Shown here: one piece after another, positions 1 to 5,912 of the stretch
How the letters are laid out: each line of letters starts with the position of its first letter
Numbering within the stretch: the first letter of the stretch is position 1
DNA from: JBLHKW01 sp047618565
GTDB taxonomy: Bacteria; Planctomycetota; UBA1135; GCA-002686595
Reading direction: 5' to 3'
DNA: 14,590 nucleotides
Assembly: GCA_047618565.1 (NCBI GenBank)
Contig: JBLHKW010000133.1
Location: 1 to 14,590, forward strand
The notes under the pieces: generated by a model
Seen by the model: the letters and a program-made list of their open reading frames with translations, nothing else
What the model was told of the DNA's origin: nothing
Database searches by the model: none
Position numbers and translations under genes: made by a program

Positions 1-310
1 TGTGATTGCCCTGTACCGAGTAGTGGTTGAGCCGAAAGCCGAAGCGGTCGCAGCCGGCGGCAAATGAGCGCCGCAGTACTTGATAGGCGTGCTTGTTCCT
101 GAGGCTCGGCAGGTCATCGCCCAGGCGCAGTACCACGTGCACCGGAAACCTCGAGGCCAGGGGCTCCCTCGTCTGGTGCGAGACCCCCGAGTCAGGGCTC
201 GGCTTGCGACCGATCTTGTGCCCGTCCCGGCGCGTGAAGGGAAACGTGCGCTGCGGACTGAGGTGACTGCCAGCTGCCTTGCGGCGACGCTTCTTGCTCT
301 TCGTTTTCAT
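1..310 (-). CDS. IS200-like / REP-associated Y1 transposase, 5' part, cut by the window edge
   Basis: Reading from the ATG at 308-310 leftwards gives 103 open codons that run off the window. After a very basic N-terminus (MKTKSKKRRRKAAG) come GRKPSPDSGVSHQTREPL, then RFPVHVVLRLGDDLPSLR, RRSFAAGCDRFGFRLNHYSV and QGNH at the very edge. This is the usual start of single-domain Y1/HUH transposases of the IS200/RAYT type. The final His should be the first His of the HUH metal-binding motif; the catalytic Tyr would lie beyond the window. Such enzymes nick single-stranded DNA next to hairpins. There is no Shine-Dalgarno site, but a TATAGAT stretch lies 5-11 nt before the ATG. Whether the gene is intact cannot be judged. 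Downstream relics (534-660) share its sequence, so this family has been active or duplicated locally. Family assignment is recognition, not a search result. Confidence 0.82.
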   Translation of the reverse strand, partial: MKTKSKKRRRKAAGSHLSPQRTFPFTRRDGHKIGRKPSPDSGVSHQTREPLASRFPVHVVLRLGDDLPSLRNKHAYQVLRRSFAAGCDRFGFRLNHYSVQGNH

Positions 311-390
311 GCAGATCTATAGCGCATGCACGCGAGAGTGTAACCGTCCAAATGCCGAATAGATGCCGCAAACGCCACCTATTGACAGTT

Positions 391-563
391 TGCGAATTCC
401 GGCGCACATTCCCAGCGTGCCCCATCCTCGGTTCTCGTGTCCCGGCCCGCCTTTGCCCCGTCACCGCCGGCGTCGGTAGCACCCTTGGGTGCCGACGCCG
501 GGGGTGACGGGGCAAAGGCGGAGGCGGGCCCGATTTTGCTCCAGATCCCGAGGCCGAGGAAGC
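391..563. repeat. 173-bp repeat, copy 1, with internal hairpin
   Basis: This stretch recurs at 684-858 with three substitutions and two single-base insertions. It starts at TGCGAATTCCGGCG and ends at GAGGCCGAGGAAGC. The centre is a long imperfect palindrome (447-521). On the minus strand the right edge reads GFLGLGIWSK, which looks like part of a Y1 transposase and continues into the remnant at 534-660. The copy may therefore be a hairpin element joined to a transposase fragment. Confidence 0.9.
447..521. repeat. Long GC-rich hairpin in repeat copy 1
   Basis: The left arm CCGCCTTTGCCCCGTCACC is mirrored by GGTGACGGGGCAAAGGCGG on the right. The inner arms GGCGTCGG and CACCC pair with CCGACGCC and GGGTG around a TT loop. 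A three-base bulge (TAG) sits on the left arm, so GTAG is exposed at the bulge, and there is one mismatch. There is no T-tract, so this does not look like an intrinsic terminator. It resembles REP/MITE-type palindromes that Y1 transposases act on. Confidence 0.8.
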
Positions 564-660
564 CGCGAACCAGAGACTCCCGCTCCTTGGCCCGCCAACG
601 TAGTGGATGCAAACGCCGTGCACCGAGTAGTGCTTCAAAATGAGCGCCGCAGTACCTGCC
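534..660 (-). pseudogene. Deleted and frameshifted remnant of a Y1 transposase
   Basis: The minus strand carries transposase-like pieces in different frames: VLRRSF, then HYSV with a degraded version of the QGNHIH stretch, then (frame change) KERESLVRGFLGLGIWSK, which resembles the segment following the HUH motif. At DNA level 640-655 is identical to 64-79 of the transposase gene, and 621-632 matches 15-26 with one change. The roughly 35 bp between those blocks are deleted here. The piece is embedded between the two 173/175-bp repeats. It cannot make a functional enzyme. Confidence 0.65.
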
Positions 661-683
661 GCCACAGCAACCTGATTCCAGCC

Positions 684-858
684 TGCGAACTCCGGCGCAC
701 ATTCCCAGCGTGCCCCATCCTCGGTTCTCGTGTCCCGGCCCGCCTTTGCCCCGTCACCGCCGGCGTCGGTAGCACCCTTTGGGTGCCGACGCCGGGGGTG
801 GCGGGGCAAAGGCGGAGACGGGCCCGATTTTTGCTCCAGATCCCGAGGCCGAGGAAGC
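684..858. repeat. 175-bp repeat, copy 2, with internal hairpin
   Basis: Near-identical second copy of 391-563, in the same orientation and 293 bp further on. The differences are T/C in GAATTCC vs GAACTCC, A/G in GGTGACGGG vs GGTGGCGGG, G/A in GGAGGCGGG vs GGAGACGGG, and one extra T in each of two T runs. It is followed immediately by the CCCACA-type simple repeat, unlike copy 1, which continues into the transposase remnant. Confidence 0.9.
740..815. repeat. Long GC-rich hairpin in repeat copy 2
   Basis: Same palindrome as at 447-521, with a TTT rather than TT centre and one arm change (GGTGGCGGGG instead of GGTGACGGGG) that introduces an additional mismatch. The GTAG at the bulge is kept. 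No T-tract follows. Confidence 0.78.
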
Positions 859-862
859 ACAT

Positions 863-925
863 ACCCACACCCACACCCATGTCCACACCCCCAATAAGCC
901 CAATACCCCCTACACCCCCCTCACT
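863..925. repeat. CCCACA-type low-complexity repeat
   Basis: A strand-biased C/A-rich tract begins just after repeat copy 2, with units CCCACA/CCCATG and then runs of C separated by A or T. A similar hexamer array (CATGGG/TATGGG) lies inside the hydantoinase-like gene at 6176-6199. It probably arose by replication slippage. I see no coding role here. Confidence 0.6.
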
Positions 926-1038
926 ACGCGACTTTTGGCGCCCGGGACCAACGATCCGCTGTACCATCGGTGGCGCCTTGGCGCTGCATCTCCGTCGGGG
1001 GTGCTCGACCGGCTTTTTTCAACGCACGGAACCTCTTC

Positions 1039-2883
1039 ATGATTTGCCGCAATCGCTTTTTGCTCCTCGCCGTCGCCAGCTTGATGGCGCCCGCTTCTGG
1101 TCAGTGGTCTTCGGACCCGGCTGTGAACCTTGCGATCGCGGATGGCGCGGGTGCTCAGACGCAGCCGAAGATTGTGCCGACTGCTGACGGTGGGGCGTAC
1201 ATCAGCTGGTTTGCCGGCGCTGGGTTTGACGTCCGTCTGCAGCGGGTTGATTTCTCCGGCACGGAGGCCTGGGCGCACGGTGGCATACTCGTTGCGGATC
1301 GAGGGTTCAGTTCGACCCAGGACTATGCCCTGGACGTCGACGGCTTGGGGAACGCCGTGCTGGCGTTCCGTGATGACTCGGGCGCCAATGTGCAGGTCAG
1401 CGTGGCCAAGATTTCGCCGGCCGGTGCATTCGTCTACGGGCCGATCCAGGTCACCAGCACGACGGCTTTCGTGGCTGCACCGACAGTTGCGGGCACGAGT
1501 GACGGCGGCGCGGTGGTCGCCTGGACCCAGGACTCGGACGCGCGCCTGCAGAAGCTTGACGCCGCCGGTGTTCCGCAATGGGGGGCCGGCATCGCCCTGA
1601 TCCCCGGCGTAGGATCCTACTCGCCGGCTGACATGCACGCTTCGGGCACCGATACGGTCATGTCCTTCGTGCATCAGCTCGGAGGCTTCGGCACACCGCG
1701 GCTGCTGCTGGCTCAGAAGTTTGACGCCAACGGGGCGCTGCTCTGGGGTGCGGGTCACGTTGCGGTCTTCGATGGCGGCTCGCTGCAATTCGGGAACTTC
1801 CCCGACTTCGTGTCCGACGGTTCGGGCGGCGGCGCATTCTCGTGGTACGACACGGCGGGTGCCTCGCTGCAGTGCTACGCGCAGCACATCGACTCGGACG
1901 GCAACGAGGTCTTTGCCCATAACGGGGTGGCCCTTTCCACGGACGCGGCGCGGATCCGTGTCAGTCCTTCGGTCTCGTTCGACATGATCACGGGCGAGAT
2001 GTTTGCGTTCTGGTCCGAACTCAACGCGGGGCAGAGTCAGTCGGGCATATGGGGCCAGAAGCTCAGCTCGAGCGGCGTGCGCCAGTGGACCAACTCAGGT
2101 TCCATGATCGTGCCGCTGAGTGGTACGAGCGTTACCAGCGCGCGGGCCTTTGCAACGGGCGGCCGGGCCTTGGTGTTCTGGGATAGCTCGCCGAGCTTCG
2201 GGCAGGATCGGATCTTCGGGGCGCGCCTGGATCCCACCGGTGCGGTCGATCTGACCGCCTTTGACGTGTCTTCCACGCCGGCGGGCAAGTCGCGCATGGT
2301 GGTCGCTTCGAGTGCCGCGGGCGTAGCCATGCTGGCCTGGGTCGATGACCGCGCGGGCAGCGAGGACGTCTACATTCAGAACGTCAGCCCCGAAGGCGAC
2401 CTCGGCGACGATACCGTGGGCACGCCCTACTGCTTCTGCACCTTCGCTGCCCCCTGCGGGAACACGGATTCCGATGGCGGCTGTGTCAACGCCTCGGGCC
2501 AGGGCGCGCGCATCATGGCCAGCGGTTCCGCCAGCGTCGGGGCCGACGATCTCGTCATTTCCGTCGTCGATCTGTCCTCCAACAAGTTCGGCCTGATCTT
2601 CATGGGCGGGTCCGCGATCCGGGCGCCCTTCGGGAACGGGCAGCGTTGCGTGGGAGCGGGCGGCATGGGCACGCACCGCTTCCTGATCCAGAACTCGGGA
2701 GCTGGCGGACAGTTCACGCAGGGGCCGGGCCTCGTCGCGGAATCGATCCTGCGCTTCACGCCGGCCGGGCAGATTCAGGTTGCACAGACCTGGAACTTCC
2801 AGGCCTGGTTCCGTGACTCGACCGGGCCGTGCGGCGACAGCTTCAACACTTCGAACGCGGTCTCGGTGACCTTCGTTCCGTAA
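1039..2883 (+). CDS. Secreted repeat protein with Planctomycetota-type C-terminal domain
   Basis: 614 residues of unknown function, predicted to be exported. I chose the ATG at 1039 over the in-frame one at 970 because it starts directly at a clean signal peptide (MICRNRFLLLAVASLMAPASGQ, cleavage near 20-22); GGA at 1028-1030 is a weak ribosome site. The body, about 40-440, has degenerate repeats with units such as LQRVDFSGTEAWAHGG, LQKLDAAGVPQWGAG, AQKFDANGALLWGAG, AQHIDSDGNEVFAHNG and GQKLSSSGVRQWTNSG, each followed by an 'xxVxWxD' strand. This looks like a beta-propeller or other beta-repeat extracellular domain. Residues ~461-614 form a separate Cys-containing module (GTPYCFC, PFGNGQRCVG, FRDSTGPCGD, AVSVTFVP) known to me from Planctomycetota secreted proteins. 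It ends 9 bp from the convergent receptor gene. No catalytic motif is visible; a surface or matrix role is a guess. Confidence 0.85.
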   Translation: MICRNRFLLLAVASLMAPASGQWSSDPAVNLAIADGAGAQTQPKIVPTADGGAYISWFAGAGFDVRLQRVDFSGTEAWAHGGILVADRGFSSTQDYALDVDGLGNAVLAFRDDSGANVQVSVAKISPAGAFVYGPIQVTSTTAFVAAPTVAGTSDGGAVVAWTQDSDARLQKLDAAGVPQWGAGIALIPGVGSYSPADMHASGTDTVMSFVHQLGGFGTPRLLLAQKFDANGALLWGAGHVAVFDGGSLQFGNFPDFVSDGSGGGAFSWYDTAGASLQCYAQHIDSDGNEVFAHNGVALSTDAARIRVSPSVSFDMITGEMFAFWSELNAGQSQSGIWGQKLSSSGVRQWTNSGSMIVPLSGTSVTSARAFATGGRALVFWDSSPSFGQDRIFGARLDPTGAVDLTAFDVSSTPAGKSRMVVASSAAGVAMLAWVDDRAGSEDVYIQNVSPEGDLGDDTVGTPYCFCTFAAPCGNTDSDGGCVNASGQGARIMASGSASVGADDLVISVVDLSSNKFGLIFMGGSAIRAPFGNGQRCVGAGGMGTHRFLIQNSGAGGQFTQGPGLVAESILRFTPAGQIQVAQTWNFQAWFRDSTGPCGDSFNTSNAVSVTFVP

Positions 2884-2892
2884 GGCGCCGGC

Positions 2893-5019
2893 TCAGAAGC
2901 TCATGCGCAGGGTCAGGACCAGGTTGGTCCCGGGCCGGTTGACCCCTGAGCCGTGGATGCGGTAGTCCTCGTCGAGGATGTTCTCCAGCTCCACGGTCAG
3001 GTCGGTCGAGTCGTTGATGCGCCAGCCTCCGCGCAGGTCCCAGGCGAAGTAGCCGGGCGTGCCACCGGGCGGGATGCGATCGGTGTCGTTGATGTCCCGG
3101 GTCGAGAGCCGATCCGCGCGCTCGGCGATGGTGCCCGTCGTTTCGACCCACACGCGTCGGTCCGGCCGGTCCCAGCGCAGGCCCATGAATGTGGTCCAGG
3201 GCATCAGCCGGTCGAGGGGCTCGCGTACCGATACCGGCGACGTTGTCGGGAACGTGTCGACCTTCCCGTCGATGTAGGTCGTGTTGCCGAACAGGGTCCA
3301 GTCCGATGCGACCTCCACCGACCCGCCCAGTTCGACTCCGGCCAGGTAGCCGTCACCGGCGTTGGCCTTGGTGATCTCGAAGTCGCCATCCGCGTTCGTG
3401 TTGCCCGTGGGCGTGCGCACGATCATGTCGCGGATGTCGGAGTAGAAGGTGCTCAGCTGGGCTTCGGAGGCCTGGCCGCGGGCCTTGATGCCCAGTTCGT
3501 ACTGGATGGTGTACTCGGGCTCGAGGCCGGGCGCGGGCACCTCGAACTCGTCGGTGCGAGCGGAGTCGAAGCGCGTCAGGTCCGAGATGTTGGGCGCCCG
3601 GAAGCCCTGTGAGACGCCTCCGAACAGGCTCCAGCGATCCTCTGCCAGGGCGTACGCGAAGCGCGCGCTCCCGACGACCGTGTCCCACGAGTCGTCGATG
3701 CTCGTGCGCATGTCGGTCACCGGATCGCGCACGCTGTCGGCGTCCGCGTGGGCGTACTGGAAGCGCGCACCGAGGGTCAGATCCAGGCGCTCGTTCACTT
3801 CCAGCTCGTCCTGCAGGTAGACGCCGAGCAGGTCGTAGCTCGCGTCGTCCGCAACCGGGCCCTGGATCTCGTCCGCCGGGTCGGGGCTGGTCAGGTTCGT
3901 GCGGAACGAGTTGACGTTATCGTGGTAGGCGTCGACGCCGAACGAGAACGTCCCGGCCGTCGTCGCGGGGGTCGCGGCGCGTGCGAAGAGTCCCAGGGTG
4001 CCCACGTCCAGGCCCTGGACGTCGTGTCGGCCGCCGGTGCGCAGGCGATCGCGTTCCTCGGCCTGGTAGTGCCACGAGACGCCGGCGCTGAAGAGGTCGA
4101 TGTCCGTGCCTATATTTTCGCGCTGGTACTGCAGGTAGGTGAGCGTGCGGTCCTGATCCAGGTCCCGGCGCAGCTCGCTACCGGTGGTCGTTCCCGCAAA
4201 GCTGACCGAGTCGATGGTCCGGTGTGTACGCGGCACATCGCGCTGATGGACGCTCTGGTGCAGCAGCGTGAAGCGCGTGTCCGCATCGGGTGTGTGCTCC
4301 AGCTTGATGTCGCCCGCCCACTCGTCGTACCCGGTGTTCGGCTGCAGGCTGATGTCGCTGCCGCCGTGCACGTCACCGAAGCTCTTGCCCGTCAGGCCGA
4401 TGAGGACGCCCCACTGGTCCGAGGGCGTCACGCTGCTCTCGATGCGGCCGATGGTGGACTCCTCGGCCGTCGAGTAACGGCCCGTGAACTCGCCGCTGAC
4501 CGGGCTTCCGGGTCCAGCGCTCTCCGGACGGCGCGTGAACGCGCTCACCGTGCCGCCCAGTGCGTCGGATCCAGCCAGGACCGAACCGGGCCCCTTCAAG
4601 AGCTCGAAGCGATCGATGGAGTAGGCATCGACCGTGTTCCAGTACTGGTTCGGGCCGCTGCGAAAGACCGAGTTGTTCAGGCGCACTCCGTCGATCAGCA
4701 TCACGTTCTGCTGGCCTGTGAAACCGCGGATGTAGGGCGACCCCTGGCCCTGGGCGGTCTCCTGGACCATCACGCCGGGTATGTACCGGAAGGCCTGGGG
4801 CGTTGTGCGCGGCGGGCGCTCGGCCAGGTCGCGGCGCGAGACCACGGCGCCGGCGTAGGGCACCAGGAGCGTGTCCTCGGCCGGGGACGAGGGCGTGATC
4901 ACGATCGTCTCGACGCCCTCGAAGGGGTCCTCTTGCACGCTCTGTCCCAGGACCACGCCGGGCGCGAGGGCCAGGGCCAGGAACAGGCAGAGTCGATGAA
5001 GCACGGGCTGCAGGAGCAT
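2893..5019 (-). CDS. TonB-dependent outer-membrane receptor
   Basis: 708-residue outer-membrane gated channel importing a scarce ligand with energy from TonB. The open frame extends far upstream, but the ATG at 5019 starts a signal peptide (LCLFLALALAPGVVLGQ, ending near 26). A TonB box (ETIVITPS, 37-44) follows. The plug, ~55-165, has TPQAFRYIPGVMVQ, SPYIRGF, QNVMLIDGVRLNN, YSIDRFELLKGPGSVLAGSDALGG. The rest is a 22-strand-type barrel with DEWAGDIKLEHT, LGLFARAATP, LDLTLGARFQYAHAD, SLFGGVSQGFRAPNISD and LEPEYTIQYELGIKA, ending in LVLTLRMSF with the aromatic C-terminal residue needed for BAM insertion. The plug style is closest to the heme/hemoglobin and colicin-I/vitamin B12 receptors. The ligand cannot be named from sequence. 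It is divergent from tonB over 135 bp and probably co-regulated; no convincing Fur box was found. Confidence 0.93.
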   Translation of the reverse strand: MLLQPVLHRLCLFLALALAPGVVLGQSVQEDPFEGVETIVITPSSPAEDTLLVPYAGAVVSRRDLAERPPRTTPQAFRYIPGVMVQETAQGQGSPYIRGFTGQQNVMLIDGVRLNNSVFRSGPNQYWNTVDAYSIDRFELLKGPGSVLAGSDALGGTVSAFTRRPESAGPGSPVSGEFTGRYSTAEESTIGRIESSVTPSDQWGVLIGLTGKSFGDVHGGSDISLQPNTGYDEWAGDIKLEHTPDADTRFTLLHQSVHQRDVPRTHRTIDSVSFAGTTTGSELRRDLDQDRTLTYLQYQRENIGTDIDLFSAGVSWHYQAEERDRLRTGGRHDVQGLDVGTLGLFARAATPATTAGTFSFGVDAYHDNVNSFRTNLTSPDPADEIQGPVADDASYDLLGVYLQDELEVNERLDLTLGARFQYAHADADSVRDPVTDMRTSIDDSWDTVVGSARFAYALAEDRWSLFGGVSQGFRAPNISDLTRFDSARTDEFEVPAPGLEPEYTIQYELGIKARGQASEAQLSTFYSDIRDMIVRTPTGNTNADGDFEITKANAGDGYLAGVELGGSVEVASDWTLFGNTTYIDGKVDTFPTTSPVSVREPLDRLMPWTTFMGLRWDRPDRRVWVETTGTIAERADRLSTRDINDTDRIPPGGTPGYFAWDLRGGWRINDSTDLTVELENILDEDYRIHGSGVNRPGTNLVLTLRMSF

Positions 5020-5046
5020 GGAGGTGGCCGGGAGCGGGTGGCCCGC

Positions 5047-5077
5047 ATTGAACGCTCTGGGCCGGTATGGGTTCAAT
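5047..5077. promoter_or_regulatory. Inverted repeat between receptor and tonB (possible operator)
   Basis: ATTGAAC (5047-5053) and GTTCAAT (5071-5077) are perfect inverted heptamers 17 bp apart, in the shared divergent promoter region. Each reads as a TTGAAC -35-like hexamer on its own strand, but no good -10 follows at the right distance. It could bind a dimeric repressor controlling both genes. This is purely positional inference. Confidence 0.35.
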
Positions 5078-5154
5078 CCGAGTAGGTCAGAAACCGCGCG
5101 GAGGTCGAGAGCGTAGACTATTGGAGTGGTCCGGAGTCGGGCCCATCCACCAGC

Positions 5155-5904
5155 ATGCAAGCCGAAGATCGACCGAGGGCATCCGTCCGCACGAGCTACT
5201 GGGGCCGCAGCACCGTGGCCTCCATCGCCATGCACGTTGCGCTGGTCTCCATCGGGATCGCGGTCCCGCTGGTCTGGACCGGATCGCGTCCGGCACGGGC
5301 CAACGCCACGGTCTGGGCCACGTTCGAGCGCCCGGAGCCGGACCCCTTCGACGAGCGTCCCGAGCCTGAGCTCAGGGTGGAGGTGTCGCCCCGCCCCATG
5401 GAGCATCCGGCGGTCGCCACGATCCCGGTCGAGCCAGAGCCCTTCCCCGAGCAGGACCCGAACCCGCCGCTCGAGCCCGTCGACTGGGCCGCCGACGGCA
5501 TGCGACGTGCATCCCTCGAGCCGATCTTCGCGGTGCTCGTCGAGCCAGAGGATGTGGAGGTTGCGGAGGTTGATCCCGTGGCCTCGCCGCTGGTGACGGA
5601 CGAGGAACTCACGCCGGCACCGGTGGAAATTGCCGCCCGCGCCCTCGCGGATCACTGCCCGGCGCCCATCTATCCGCGCCGCGCTCACCGCATGGGCTGG
5701 TACGGCACCGTCGTCTGTTCGCTGACCGTGGGTGCGGACGGACTGGTGCGCGCCGTACTCGTGCTGCAGTCGAGTGGGCACGACCTGCTCGATGAAACGG
5801 TGTTGCGCACCCTGAACACCTGGCGCTTCGCACCGGCCACGCGCGATGGCATGCCGACCGAGTCCCAGCTCATCCGGCGCTTCAGGTTCGACCTGCCCTC
5901 TTAG
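5155..5904 (+). CDS. tonB: TonB family energy-transducing protein
   Basis: 249 residues. TonB proteins couple the inner-membrane proton gradient (through ExbB/ExbD) to outer-membrane receptors. The order is as expected: a short cytoplasmic N-terminus, one membrane anchor at ~22-42 (ASIAMHVALVSIGIAVPLVW), a proline- and glutamate-rich periplasmic spacer at ~58-160 (PEPDPFDERPEPE, PVEPEPFPEQDPNPP), then a TonB C-terminal domain at ~166-249 with PIYPRRAHRMGWYGTVVCSL, GADGLVRAVLVLQSSGHDLL and LRTLNTWRFAPAT. The spacer is more acidic than the Lys/Pro type of E. coli. Two cysteines (168, 188) in the C-terminal domain could form a disulfide. It is divergent from the receptor at 2893-5019, its likely partner. 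No exbB/exbD lie in the window. The start is the ATG heading the membrane anchor; no Shine-Dalgarno is seen. Confidence 0.9.
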   Translation: MQAEDRPRASVRTSYWGRSTVASIAMHVALVSIGIAVPLVWTGSRPARANATVWATFERPEPDPFDERPEPELRVEVSPRPMEHPAVATIPVEPEPFPEQDPNPPLEPVDWAADGMRRASLEPIFAVLVEPEDVEVAEVDPVASPLVTDEELTPAPVEIAARALADHCPAPIYPRRAHRMGWYGTVVCSLTVGADGLVRAVLVLQSSGHDLLDETVLRTLNTWRFAPATRDGMPTESQLIRRFRFDLPS

Positions 5905-5912
5905 ACGGGTCG

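Larger units (their letters stand above)
311..1038. other. Gene-free relic zone of ~730 bp
   Basis: I see no credible gene between the transposase start and the secreted-protein start. The open frames here are GC-driven and cross the repeats. The region holds two near-identical 173/175-bp repeats with internal hairpins, a broken transposase fragment between them, and a CCCACA-type simple repeat after the second copy. The last ~110 bp should contain the promoter of the gene at 1039, but I could not pick convincing -35/-10 boxes. Confidence 0.6.

Noticed and set aside
382..410. Promoter TTGACA-N17-CACATT
   Set aside because: The -35 is perfect, but the -10 matches only 3 of 6 and the site leads into repeat copy 1 with no gene within 600 bp.
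391..858. CRISPR-like spacing of repeats
   Set aside because: There are only two long copies, each with an extended hairpin, and a transposase remnant between them rather than spacers.
192..860. 222-residue minus-strand open frame across the repeat region
   Set aside because: It runs through both hairpin repeats and merges the real transposase codons, in another frame, with translated palindrome sequence. Its internal duplication is only the DNA repeat.
489..1187. 232-residue plus-strand open frame
   Set aside because: It reads through the repeats, the C/A tract and the signal-peptide region of the secreted-protein gene in a wrong frame; low-complexity composition and no family resemblance.
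3748..5085. 445-residue plus-strand open frame
   Set aside because: Antisense shadow of the TonB-dependent receptor; Val/Arg/Ala-biased and without motifs.
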